NCBI GenBank assembly: GCA_963703045.1
Contig: OY969782.1
Coordinates: 1,488,001 to 1,552,000 of the forward strand
Origin: Miltoncostaea sp963703045
Lineage (GTDB): Bacteria > Actinomycetota > Thermoleophilia > Miltoncostaeales > Miltoncostaeaceae
DNA length: 64,000 nt
Reading direction: 5' to 3'
The position numbers were made by a program, and so were the translations under genes. Positions 24,799 through 37,113 of the stretch are shown piece by piece. Each line of letters begins with the position of its first letter. Positions within the stretch are counted from its first letter, which is position 1. Under the pieces are notes generated by a model that made no database searches, was not told the DNA's origin, and worked only from the letters and a program-made list of their open reading frames with translations.

Positions 24799-27120
24799 AT
24801 GAGCGCGACTCCACAGGCGGACGGCGGCGTATCGCGCCACGACGGGGCGCTCAGCCGCCTGGCGCGCGCCTGCGCACGCCACGGCTGGCGCACGATCGCC
24901 GTCTGGGTCATCGCGGTCGCCGCGATCGCCGGCGCCAGCCAGACGCTCGGTGGACCGCTGGTCAACGAGTTCACCATCCCCGACTCCGAGGCGCAGCAGG
25001 CAACCGACCTGCTGGCCGATCGCTTCCCCGCCCGCTCCGGTGACTCCGCCCAGATCGTGTTCGCGCTCGACCGCGGGCGCCTGGACGCCGGGGGCTCGCG
25101 GGCGGCGGTCGCCACCGCCCTCGAGGCCGCCGCCGACACCGAGGGCGTCACCTCGGTGGGCGACCCGTTCGCCGGCCAGGCCGGCGCGGTGTCCGACGAC
25201 GGACGCATCGCCTACGCCGACATCCAGTTCGCCCTGCCGGGCGCGGAGGTCGACACCGCCGTGGTCGAGGGTCTCGAGCAGCGCGCCCGCGCCGCGGGTG
25301 AGGCCGCCGGCGTGCAGGTCGAGTTCGGCGGCCCGGTGATCGCGGCCGCAGAGCAGGCGGGGCCGTCGAGCGCCGAGCTGATCGGGCTCGCCGCCGCGGT
25401 CGTGATCCTGGTCATCGCCCTCGGCAGCGTCGTCGCCATGGGCGTGCCGATCCTGCTCGCGCTGCTGTCGGTGGGCGTCGGGCTGCTCTTCATCACGCTC
25501 GCCGCCGGCGTCACCAACTTCAACACGATCACCCCGACGCTCGCGACCATGATCGGGCTCGGCGTCGGCATCGACTACGCGCTGTTCGTGGTCACCCGCT
25601 TCCGCCAGGCGCTCCACGACGGGGCCTCGGCCGAGGACGCGGCCGCCATCGCCACGGCCACGGCGGGCCGCGCGGTGATCTTCGCCGGCGTGACCGTCGC
25701 CATCTCCATCTCGGCGCTGGCGGTGATCGGCCTCGACTTCATCACCAAGATGGGCCTCGGCGCCGCCATCACGGTCGCCTCGGCGGTGGCCGCCGCGGTC
25801 ACCCTGCTGCCGGCCGTGCTGAGCCTGCTGGGGCACCGCATCGACTCGGGCAGGGTGCCCTTCGTGAAGGCATCGGACGCCTCCGAGGCCGCCCGCGAGG
25901 GCACGCTGGTCGCCCGCCTGGGGCGCTTCGTCACCCGTCACCCCTGGTGGGTCGGCGGCGTCGCCACCCTCGTCCTGGTCGTGCTCGCCCTGCCGGTGCT
26001 GAACGTGCGCCTGGGCTCGTCGGACGCCGGCTCGAACGCGACCGACACGACCACCCGCCAGGCCTACGACCTGCTCAGCGAAGGCTTCGGCCCGGGCGTC
26101 AACGGCCCGCTGCTGGTGGCGGTGGACCAGGCGGCCGCCCCGGACGCCGCCGAGACCCTGGCCGCGGAGCTCCGCTCGACCGAGGGCGTCGCCTCGGTCA
26201 GCCCGCCCGCGCCGAACGAGTCGGGCGACACCGCGGTCATCACCGTCTTCCCGACCACCTCGCCACAGGCCGAGGAGACGAAGCAGCTCGTCGACCGGCT
26301 GCGGTCCGAGGTCGTCCCCGAGACGCTGGGCGCCAGCGGCGCGGCGGCCTACGTCGGCGGCCAGACCGCCGCCTTCGAGGACATCGCCGCACGCCTCACC
26401 GACCGCCTGCCGATCTTCCTGGTGGCCGTGATCGGGATCATCTTCCTGCTCATCACGATGGCCTTCCGCAGCGTGGTCGTGGCCGCCAAGGCCGCCATCA
26501 CCACCCTGCTGTCGGCGGCCGCGGCCTTCGGCATCCTGGTGGCCGTCTTCCAGGAGGGCTGGGGGGCGTCGCTGATCGGCCTCGACTCGACGGGCCCGAT
26601 CGAGTCGTTCCTGCCGGCGATCGTGTTCGCGATCCTGTTCGGCCTGGCGACCGACTACGAGGTCTTCCTGGTCAGCCGCATCCGCGAGCAGTACGTCGGC
26701 GGCGACAGCGCCGAGCGGGCCATCACCCACGGCATCGCCGCGATCGGACGGGTGGTGATCGCCGCGGCCCTGATCATGGGCTCGGTGTTCTTCAGCTTCC
26801 TGCTCGGCGGCGAGCGTACGATCATGATGTTCGGCCTCGGTCTGGGATCGGCGATCCTGATCGACGCGTTCATCGTGCGGCTGCTGATCGTGCCCGCGGT
26901 GATGCAGATCCTCGGCGACAAGGCCTGGTACATGCCCCGCTGGCTCGACCGCATCCTCCCCGACCTGACCATCGAGCCGCCGACCTCGGCGCCCGAGGGC
27001 CCCGCGCCGGCGCCGTCCGACGGCCGCCCCGTGGGGGCGACGGCGATGAGCGCGCGGAGCGAGGTGCCGGTGGACCGCGCCGGCAGCGCCGGGCGCGACG
27101 AGGGCGGCCGCGGTGGCTGA
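24799..27120 (+). CDS. MMPL family RND transporter
   Basis: 773 residues from ATG 24799 (AGGTG upstream). Two RND halves, each with a first helix (IAVWVIAVAAIAGASQTL; WWVGGVATLVLVVLAL), a large extracytoplasmic loop and five further helices. The proton-relay Asp-Tyr pairs are GIDYALF and TDYEVF. A soluble C-terminal tail follows. MMPL proteins export lipids, siderophores or drugs. With no lipid-synthesis genes nearby and a TetR gene overlapping the 3' end, drug/lipid efflux under repressor control is the likelier role. Confidence 0.92.
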   Translation: MSATPQADGGVSRHDGALSRLARACARHGWRTIAVWVIAVAAIAGASQTLGGPLVNEFTIPDSEAQQATDLLADRFPARSGDSAQIVFALDRGRLDAGGSRAAVATALEAAADTEGVTSVGDPFAGQAGAVSDDGRIAYADIQFALPGAEVDTAVVEGLEQRARAAGEAAGVQVEFGGPVIAAAEQAGPSSAELIGLAAAVVILVIALGSVVAMGVPILLALLSVGVGLLFITLAAGVTNFNTITPTLATMIGLGVGIDYALFVVTRFRQALHDGASAEDAAAIATATAGRAVIFAGVTVAISISALAVIGLDFITKMGLGAAITVASAVAAAVTLLPAVLSLLGHRIDSGRVPFVKASDASEAAREGTLVARLGRFVTRHPWWVGGVATLVLVVLALPVLNVRLGSSDAGSNATDTTTRQAYDLLSEGFGPGVNGPLLVAVDQAAAPDAAETLAAELRSTEGVASVSPPAPNESGDTAVITVFPTTSPQAEETKQLVDRLRSEVVPETLGASGAAAYVGGQTAAFEDIAARLTDRLPIFLVAVIGIIFLLITMAFRSVVVAAKAAITTLLSAAAAFGILVAVFQEGWGASLIGLDSTGPIESFLPAIVFAILFGLATDYEVFLVSRIREQYVGGDSAERAITHGIAAIGRVVIAAALIMGSVFFSFLLGGERTIMMFGLGLGSAILIDAFIVRLLIVPAVMQILGDKAWYMPRWLDRILPDLTIEPPTSAPEGPAPAPSDGRPVGATAMSARSEVPVDRAGSAGRDEGGRGG

Positions 27121-27715
27121 CATGACGCGCTCCCACGGGGCAGTGCCCCGGGAGGCACGGGGCCTGCGGGCCGATGCCCGGCGCAACCTGCGCACCATCC
27201 TGCAGGCGGCGGCCGACCTGCTCGCGCGCGACCTCGACGCTCCGATGAGCGAGATCGCGGCGGCCGCGGGGCTCCACCGGGCCACCCTCTACCGCCACTT
27301 CCCCAATCGCGAGGACCTCGTCTTCGCCATCCACCTGCAGGCCCTGGAGGACGCCCGGGGCGCCATCGAGGCCGCCGCGCCCGAGGAGGGCGACGCCGCG
27401 GAGGCGCTCCAGCGGGTCGTGAGCGGCCTGGCCTCGGTCGGCGAGCGCTACCGCATCGTCGTCGGCACCGAGGAGTTCGCGACCGAGCTCGGCCCCCTGC
27501 GCGAGACGATCGGCGCCCGGTTGATCGGGTTGGTCGCGCGCGGCCAGGAGGAGGGCTCGCTGCGGGGCGACCTCAGCCCGCGCTGGATCGTCCTCGCCAT
27601 GGTCCAGCTGGTCACCGGTGCCCTGACCGACGTGACGAGGGGCGAGATGCGCCGCGAGGACGTGGCCGCCCATGTGAACGCCATCCTGATGGGCGGGGTC
27701 GGCCCGGTCGGTTGA
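27113..27715 (+). CDS. TetR family transcriptional regulator
   Basis: 200 residues. The GTG 27113 overlaps the MMPL stop by 8 nt; an alternative ATG lies at 27122. N-terminal HTH: ILQAAADLLARDLDAPMSEIAAAAGLHRATLYRHFPNRED, in which AAGLHRATLYRHF is the recognition segment. The C-terminal helical domain binds an unknown ligand. The overlap with mmpL and the dyad in the mmpL promoter suggest it represses its own operon. Confidence 0.9.
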   Translation: MADMTRSHGAVPREARGLRADARRNLRTILQAAADLLARDLDAPMSEIAAAAGLHRATLYRHFPNREDLVFAIHLQALEDARGAIEAAAPEEGDAAEALQRVVSGLASVGERYRIVVGTEEFATELGPLRETIGARLIGLVARGQEEGSLRGDLSPRWIVLAMVQLVTGALTDVTRGEMRREDVAAHVNAILMGGVGPVG

Positions 27716-27719
27716 GCTT

Positions 27720-27738
27720 CCCGGCCGCGCAGGCCGGG
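27720..27738 (+). terminator. Hairpin terminator candidate after mmpL-tetR
   Basis: CCCGGCC (27720-27726) pairs with GGCCGGG (27732-27738) around a 5-nt loop, 4 nt after the TetR stop. No U tract follows, as is usual at this GC content. Confidence 0.4.
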
Positions 27739-27790
27739 CCCTGGTCGGCGGCGCGAGGCAGGCGCGCTGGTGGCCCTCAACGATGCGGGG

Positions 27791-27796
27791 TACTCT
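27791..27796 (+). promoter_or_regulatory. Candidate -10 box (TACTCT) for ettA
   Basis: TACTCT in the context GGGGTACTCTTGACC. It would give a leader of about 210 nt before ettA. No -35 was recognised. The gap 27716-28014 holds this box, two hairpins and no ORF that I trust. Confidence 0.35.
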
Positions 27797-27823
27797 TGAC
27801 CCCCGAGTGAGCCTTCGCGGGGA

Positions 27824-27849
27824 GCGACCCGGGATGTCCCCCGGGTCGC
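27824..27849 (+). promoter_or_regulatory. Perfect 10-bp hairpin in the ettA leader
   Basis: GCGACCCGGG (27824-27833) pairs perfectly with 27840-27849 around a 6-nt loop. If the TACTCT promoter is used, this hairpin lies about 20 nt into the transcript, so it may act as an attenuator or a 5' stabiliser. No U tract follows. Confidence 0.45.
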
Positions 27850-28014
27850 GCCGTTTCGGGGCACGGGCCCGAGGGCGGCGAACGGGGGGCGGCTCCGCCG
27901 GATCGGCGGTCGCGCGTCTGACGCGTCTCGCGGCGACCTGCGGGGGACGGTGAGGCGGGCGAGTCCGCGGGGGGACGGCGATCTCCCCGAGATCACGCAT
28001 TTCAAAGGGGTTCT

Positions 28015-29700
<1,686 letters not shown>

Positions 29701-29712
29701 TCGCGGGGCACG

Positions 29713-29744
29713 ACCCACCTCCGGGCGGCCGCCCGGAGGTGGGT
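29713..29744 (+). terminator. 32-bp perfect palindrome terminator after ettA
   Basis: Left arm 29713-29728 is the exact reverse complement of 29729-29744, giving a stem of up to 14 bp with a 4-nt loop. It begins 13 nt after the ettA stop. No U tract. It is the strongest hairpin in the window. Confidence 0.65.
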
Positions 29745-29759
29745 GCATCGTGGCTGCGG

Positions 29760-29765
29760 TAGCCT
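29760..29765 (+). promoter_or_regulatory. Candidate -10 box (TAGCCT) for acnA
   Basis: TAGCCT about 36 nt before the acnA GTG start, leaving a short leader that includes the GGAG ribosome binding site. Confidence 0.3.
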
Positions 29766-29801
29766 TCGGGGTCGGATGCCGACCAGTACGAGGAGACCGC
29801 A

Positions 29802-32495
<2,694 letters not shown>

Positions 32496-32498
32496 TCG

Positions 32499-32521
32499 GC
32501 GGCCCGCATCCCCCGGGCCGC
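32499..32521. terminator. Convergent hairpin between acnA and pstB
   Basis: GCGGCCCG (32499-32506) pairs with CGGGCCGC (32514-32521) around a 7-nt loop, in the 55-bp gap between the two convergent stops. It can serve both directions. Confidence 0.45.
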
Positions 32522-32550
32522 GTCGCGGTCCGGGGGGGCGCGCCGGCGTC

Positions 32551-33438
32551 CTACCCGAACCGCCCCGTGATGTAGTCCTGGGTGCGCGTGTCCGAGGGGG
32601 CCGTGAAGATCTGCCGCGTCTCGCCGGTCTCGGCGAGCACCCCGTAGCGCTGGCCCTGGTCGAGGCCCGACACGGTGAAGAAGGCCGTGCGGTGCGAGAC
32701 GCGGGCGGCCTGCTGCATGTTGTGGGTCACGATCACGATCGTGTACTGCTCGACCAGGTCGTTCATGAGGTCCTCGATCGCGAGCGTCGAGATCGGGTCG
32801 AGCGCCGAGCATGGCTCGTCCATGAGGATGACCTCGGGCTCGACCGCGATGGCGCGCGCGATGCAGAGGCGCTGCTGCTGACCGCCGGACAGCGCGAAGG
32901 CGTCCTGGTCGAGCTTGTCCTTGACCTCGTCCCAGAGCGCCGCGCGGCGGAGGGCCCCCTCGACCTCGTCGTCGCCGGCCCGGAGGCCGTTGACCTTCAT
33001 GCCGAAGGTCAGGTTGTCCCTGATCGACTTCGGGAACGGGTTGGGCTTCTGGAAGACCATCCCGATGCGCCGGCGCACGTCGACCGAGTCGACGTCGGAG
33101 GCGTAGAGGTCCTGCCCGTGGAACTGCAGCGAGCCCTCGAGCCGGGCGCCGGGGATGAGGTCGTTCATGCGGTTGAGGCAGCGCAGGAACGTCGACTTGC
33201 CGCAGCCCGAGGGCCCGATGAGGGCGGTGATCTCGTTGCGCCGGACGCTGAGCGAGACGTCCTTGAGCGCCTGGGCGGTGCCGTAGAAGAAGTCGAGGCC
33301 GGTCGCCTCGAAGACGACGTGGTGCGCCCCGAGCGGGGGCTCGGGTGCGCTGGCCCGCGGCGCCGTGACCCTCTTCTCCATCGCCTCAGCCCCCCCGGAG
33401 ACGGTCGTGATCGGTGACTGCGAGACCTGATCGGCCAC
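32551..33438 (-). CDS. pstB: Phosphate ABC transporter ATP-binding protein
   Basis: 295 residues. Walker A GPSGCGKSTFLRCLNRMND, Q-loop MVFQKPNPFPKSI, signature LSGGQQQRLCIARAI, Walker B VILMDEPCSALDPIST, H-loop VTHNMQQAARVS and a C-terminal QDYITGRFG, all typical of PstB. It is longer than E. coli PstB by an N-terminal extension of about 40 residues with no recognised motif. It energises high-affinity phosphate uptake with PstSCA. Last gene of pstS-C-A-B; no phoU follows. Confidence 0.97.
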   Translation of the reverse strand: MADQVSQSPITTVSGGAEAMEKRVTAPRASAPEPPLGAHHVVFEATGLDFFYGTAQALKDVSLSVRRNEITALIGPSGCGKSTFLRCLNRMNDLIPGARLEGSLQFHGQDLYASDVDSVDVRRRIGMVFQKPNPFPKSIRDNLTFGMKVNGLRAGDDEVEGALRRAALWDEVKDKLDQDAFALSGGQQQRLCIARAIAVEPEVILMDEPCSALDPISTLAIEDLMNDLVEQYTIVIVTHNMQQAARVSHRTAFFTVSGLDQGQRYGVLAETGETRQIFTAPSDTRTQDYITGRFG

Positions 33439-33450
33439 GTTCGCGTCTCC

Positions 33451-34500
33451 TTACCAGCGTCGGCTGAACTTGTTGCGCAGGAAGATGGCCGCCGCGTTCA
33501 TCAGCACCAGCACGACGAGCAGCACGATGATGCCTGCTGCGGCGAGCTCTTGGAATGCCTCCTGGGGCCGGTCGGTCCAGTCGAAGATCTGGAGCGGCAT
33601 GGCGAAGAGGGCGGTGTCGTTGGAGGCGAGCGGGTTGACGCTCGGCACCTGGGTGCCGAACGCGACGCCGCCGACGACGATGAGCGGGGCCGACTCGCCG
33701 ATGGCGCGGGACATGGCGAGGATCGTGCCGGTGAGCATGCCCGGGATGGCCGCGGGCACCGTCTGGCGCGACACGGCCTGCCAGCGCGTGGCGCCCAGGG
33801 CCATCGCCCCCTGCTCGATCGAGACCGGCACCGCGCGCAGGGCCTCGCGGCTGGCGATGATGACGATGGGCAGCACGAGCAGCGCGAGCGTCAGCCCGCC
33901 GGCCAGCAGCGACTTCTGCAGGCCGATGAAGGTGACGAAGATCGCGAGCCCGAGCAGGCCGTAGATGATCGACGGGACCGCGGCCAGGTTCGAGATGTTG
34001 ACCTCGACGGCCCGGTTGACCGGCGGGCCGACCCGCGCCCACCCGAACGCGCCGGCGACGCGCAGGCGGCGCAGCGCCTGCATGGGGCCTCCGGCTCCCG
34101 CCGCCTGCATCTCGCGCAGCCGCCGCTGCCGCGCGTAGGCGGCCGACAGGAGCTGCGCGCGGCTGATGGCGGCGAACTTCTCGAGGTAGATCGCGGCGGC
34201 GAAGCCGATCGGGATGGCCACGGCGAAGGTCACGAGCATCAGGACGAGCGAACCGCGCAGCGCGGAGTTGAAGCCGGCCCGCTGCGCGCGCGACGACACC
34301 GGGTCGGTCAGGAACTGCCAGGTCAGCGTGCCGATGCCGGACCCGACGATCGAGATGAACAGCCACGCCAGCACCGACAGCGCGATGAGGACCGCGGTCA
34401 GCGCCGCGGCGTGGAAGAGGGCGTCGGCCGGGCGCGGGCGCTTGCGGCGCAGCGGGCGCGGGACCGCCTGCGAGCTGCTGCGTGGGACGTCGGTGGCCAT
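33451..34500 (-). CDS. pstA: Phosphate ABC transporter permease PstA
   Basis: 349 residues, with an N-terminal basic tail, the first helix (FHAAALTAVLIALSVLAWLFI) and the permease core ending LRNKFSRRW. An insertion of about 45 residues rich in Arg/Gln/Gly (from YARQRRLREMQAAGAGG to GPPVNRAVE) interrupts the segment between the second helix and ISNLAAVPSIIYGLLGL. It replaces the short loop of E. coli PstA. The EAA-like loop is IEQGAMALGATRWQAVSRQTVP. It forms the membrane channel with PstC. ATG 34500, 11 bp after the pstC stop. Confidence 0.95.
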   Translation of the reverse strand: MATDVPRSSSQAVPRPLRRKRPRPADALFHAAALTAVLIALSVLAWLFISIVGSGIGTLTWQFLTDPVSSRAQRAGFNSALRGSLVLMLVTFAVAIPIGFAAAIYLEKFAAISRAQLLSAAYARQRRLREMQAAGAGGPMQALRRLRVAGAFGWARVGPPVNRAVEVNISNLAAVPSIIYGLLGLAIFVTFIGLQKSLLAGGLTLALLVLPIVIIASREALRAVPVSIEQGAMALGATRWQAVSRQTVPAAIPGMLTGTILAMSRAIGESAPLIVVGGVAFGTQVPSVNPLASNDTALFAMPLQIFDWTDRPQEAFQELAAAGIIVLLVVLVLMNAAAIFLRNKFSRRW

Positions 34501-34511
34501 GGGCTCCCGGC

Positions 34512-35441
34512 CTACTGGTAGACGGTCCGGAAGCGACGCACGAAGCGCACCGCGACGAGGTTGATGGCGAGCGTCACGACGAACAGGACGATGCCGACCG
34601 CGAAGATCGAGGTGTACTGCGTGCTGCCCCGCGTCGCCTCGCCCTTCGAGATGGCCACGATGTAGGCCGTGATCGTCTGCATCGGGTCGCGCGCGTCGCC
34701 GCTCAGCACCGGCTGGGTGCCCGCGGCGAGGGTCACCGCCATGGTCTCGCCGACCGCGCGCGAGACGCCCAGCACGATCGCGGCCATGACGCCCGACAGC
34801 GCCGCCGGCAGCACGATGCGCGTGCTCACGATGCGCTTCGTGGCACCCACCCCGTAGGCGCCCTCGCGCATGGCGCGGGGCACCGCCCGCAGCGCGTCCT
34901 CGGAGAGCGAGCTGATGAGGGGCGTGATCAGGATGCCCACGACCACCCCTGCCGAGAGGGCGCTGAAGAGCTGGCCGTCGGGCAGGACGCCGATGCGCTG
35001 AAGCGCCGGGGTGATCGACTCGAGGGCGAAGAAGCCGAGCACGATGGTCGGCATGCCGGCGAGCAGCTCGAGGATCGGCTTGACCGTCCGGCGGAACGGC
35101 TCGCTCGCGTACTCGGAGAGGTAGATGGCCGCCCCGAGGCCGAGCGGGATCGCCACGAGGGCCGCGATGCCCGCGATCCAGAGCGAGGCGACCAGCAGCG
35201 GCAGGACGCCGTAGCTGTCGTTGACCGGCTGCCAGACCGTCCCGGTCAGGAAGTCGCCGAGGGAGACCTCGCCGAAGAACGGCGCTCCCTCGGTGAGGAG
35301 GGTCACGACGATCCCGATGGTCACCAGGACCGACACGACCGCGGCCGCCCCCAGCAGCAGGAGGGTCGCCTGCTCCAGGGGGCGCCGCCGGCGGCGTCGA
35401 AGTTCCGGGGTCGCCCCCGGGGTGCCGGCCGCGGTCGTCAC
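34512..35441 (-). CDS. pstC: Phosphate ABC transporter permease PstC
   Basis: 309 residues, six helices. ATLLLLGAAAVVSVLVTIGIV is the first, IPLGLGAAIYLSEYASEPFRRTVKPILELLAGMPTIVLGFF the conserved middle segment, and AMREGAYGVGATKRIVSTRIVLPAA the EAA loop that contacts PstB. GTG 35441 lies 9 bp after the pstS stop. Partner of PstA in high-affinity phosphate import. Confidence 0.96.
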   Translation of the reverse strand: MTTAAGTPGATPELRRRRRRPLEQATLLLLGAAAVVSVLVTIGIVVTLLTEGAPFFGEVSLGDFLTGTVWQPVNDSYGVLPLLVASLWIAGIAALVAIPLGLGAAIYLSEYASEPFRRTVKPILELLAGMPTIVLGFFALESITPALQRIGVLPDGQLFSALSAGVVVGILITPLISSLSEDALRAVPRAMREGAYGVGATKRIVSTRIVLPAALSGVMAAIVLGVSRAVGETMAVTLAAGTQPVLSGDARDPMQTITAYIVAISKGEATRGSTQYTSIFAVGIVLFVVTLAINLVAVRFVRRFRTVYQ

Positions 35442-35450
35442 GCCGTCAGC

Positions 35451-36416
35451 CTACTCGGGGACCTTGGCGAGCGCCGCGTCCAGGTCCTCCTGGGGAGCCG
35501 GGACGAACTGCAGCTCCTCGGCCAACGCCGTGGCGTTCTCGAGGTAGTACCGCACGAAGGCGCTCACCTCGGGCCTGTCGAGCGCGCTCGTCTTGACGTA
35601 GATGAAGAGCGGCCGCGACAGCGGGTAGCTGCCGTCGGTGATGGTCTCCGCGCTCGGCTCGACGCCGTCCACCGAGAACGGGGTCAGCGCGTCGGCGTTC
35701 TCCTCGTAGTAGGTGAAGCCGAAGTAGCCGAGTGTGCCCGGGGCGCCCGTCACGGAACGCACGATGACGTTGTCGTCGGCCGACGCGGTGTAGTCCTGGC
35801 GCGGGCTGAGCACCTCGCCCTTGGCGTCCTCGCCGAGGATCGTCTCGTTGAAGAAGTCGTAGGTGCCGGACTGCGAGTCGGGACCGGCCAGCTCGAGGGG
35901 GACGTCGGCGAAGGACCCGCCGGGGATGGCGCTCCAGTTCGAGATCTTCGACGTCGGGCCCCAGATCGCCTCGAGCTGGGCGGACGTCAGCTCGGTGCCG
36001 CCCACGTCCGCACCGGAGCCGGTGACGACGGTGATGCCGTCGGACGCGACGCGCAGCTCCTCGTACGCGACGCCGCCCTTCTCGCAGACGGCGATCTCGT
36101 CGTCCTTGATGGCCCGCGAGGCGTTGGAGACGTCGGTCTCGCCGGAGCAGAAGCGCTCGAACCCGCCGCCGGTGCCCGACGTGCCGACCGTGATGTTCAC
36201 GCCGCCGTTGTCGGCGGCGAAGTCCTCGGCCGCCGCGGAGGAGAGCGGCGCGACGGTCGAGGAGCCGTCGATCAGGATGCGGCCCGACAGGGAGGCGTCG
36301 CCGCCCGACGTGCCCCCGGTCGCATCGTCGTCGCCGCCACAACCGGCGGCGGCGAGCGAGCCCAGGGCGAGCGCCGCGGCGGCGGTGGCCAGGGCGATGC
36401 GGCGTCCACGGACCAT
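35451..36416 (-). CDS. pstS: Phosphate-binding lipoprotein PstS
   Basis: 321 residues from ATG 36416, which has AAGGAG upstream. Signal peptide with lipobox LAAAGC, then a Gly/Asp linker. The phosphate-binding fold has IDGSSTVAPLSSAAAEDF, VGTSGTGGGFERFC, DVSNASRAIKDDE, SQSGTYDFFNE and a C-terminal YLENATALAEELQFVP. It captures phosphate outside the membrane. It is the first gene of the operon, downstream of a four-unit Pho box and a TACCTT -10. Confidence 0.97.
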   Translation of the reverse strand: MVRGRRIALATAAAALALGSLAAAGCGGDDDATGGTSGGDASLSGRILIDGSSTVAPLSSAAAEDFAADNGGVNITVGTSGTGGGFERFCSGETDVSNASRAIKDDEIAVCEKGGVAYEELRVASDGITVVTGSGADVGGTELTSAQLEAIWGPTSKISNWSAIPGGSFADVPLELAGPDSQSGTYDFFNETILGEDAKGEVLSPRQDYTASADDNVIVRSVTGAPGTLGYFGFTYYEENADALTPFSVDGVEPSAETITDGSYPLSRPLFIYVKTSALDRPEVSAFVRYYLENATALAEELQFVPAPQEDLDAALAKVPE

Positions 36417-36481
36417 GCGTTCTCCTTCAGGGAGGGGGACCGGCGCACCGGGGCACCGGCGCCGACGGAGTGACCGCGGCG

Positions 36482-36487
36482 AAGGTA
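36482..36487 (-). promoter_or_regulatory. pst operon -10 box (TACCTT)
   Basis: Minus-strand TACCTT, 66 nt before the pstS ATG. The Pho box units begin about 20 nt upstream, overlapping where the -35 would be, as at activator-dependent promoters. Confidence 0.5.
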
Positions 36488-36506
36488 GCCCAGCTCCCCG
36501 GGGCGA

Positions 36507-36549
36507 CGGGTGACTTTGGTGTGACCCTGTCGTGAACGAGTTGTGAACC
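36507..36549 (-). promoter_or_regulatory. Pho box: four direct repeats at exact 11-bp spacing
   Basis: On the minus strand, in order of transcription, the units are GGTTCAC, CGTTCAC, GGGTCAC and AAGTCAC. In plus-strand orientation their GTGA cores begin at 36543, 36532, 36521 and 36510, so the period is exactly 11 bp. The first two match the actinobacterial PhoP consensus GTTCACC best and the last two are degenerate. Phosphate-starvation activation by a PhoR-PhoP pair is inferred; no phoP gene is in the window. Confidence 0.8.
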
Positions 36550-36606
36550 CGCGGTGGCCGTGACGATGCCGGTCCGGCCCCGGGCGGCCCGGGATGGGAT
36601 GATGGC

Positions 36607-37113
36607 GTGGTGACCCAGTACGCCGGCATGGGCGACGGCGCGCCCTCGGACGCCGTGCGCCGCATCCTCGAGCGATATCGCCGCCTCGCGGTCGTCGGCC
36701 TGTCCCCCCGCCCGGACCGCCCGAGCCACCGGGCGATGGTCCACATGGTCGCCGCCGGCTACGACATCACGCCGGTCAACCCGACCTGTGACGAGGTGCT
36801 CGGCGCGGCCTGCGTCGACTCGCTGGAGGAGGCCGCCGAGCGCGGCCCGCTCGAGATCGTCAACGTCTTCCGGCGCCCCGCCGACGTGCCGCCGGTCGTC
36901 AACGAGGCGATCCGCCTGGGGGCGAAGGTCATCTGGCTGCAGCTCGGCATCACCGAGCCCGGGTCCGCCGAGCGCGCGCGCGCGGCCGGCCTCGAGGTGG
37001 TGCAGGACCGCTGCATCAAGATGGAGCACTGCCGCTTCTTCGGCGGTCTCAACGTGGTCGGCCTGTCCACGGGGGTCGTCGGGTCGCGCCGCATGGGCGC
37101 CTTCCGCCCGTGA
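36607..37113 (+). CDS. CoA-binding domain protein (YccU-like)
   Basis: 168 residues with a single Rossmann-type CoA-binding domain: LAVVGLSPRPDRPSHRAM, YDITPVNPTCDEVLG, IVNVFRRPADVPPVVNEAI, GAKVIWLQLGI and CIKMEHCRFFGGL. Double GTG start (36607 and 36610 in frame); no clear ribosome binding site. It overlaps the O-acetylhomoserine sulfhydrylase gene by GTGA. Homologues often sit beside methionine or sulfur genes, and CoA binding may link acyl-CoA status to that enzyme; this is inference. Confidence 0.88.
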   Translation: MVTQYAGMGDGAPSDAVRRILERYRRLAVVGLSPRPDRPSHRAMVHMVAAGYDITPVNPTCDEVLGAACVDSLEEAAERGPLEIVNVFRRPADVPPVVNEAIRLGAKVIWLQLGITEPGSAERARAAGLEVVQDRCIKMEHCRFFGGLNVVGLSTGVVGSRRMGAFRP

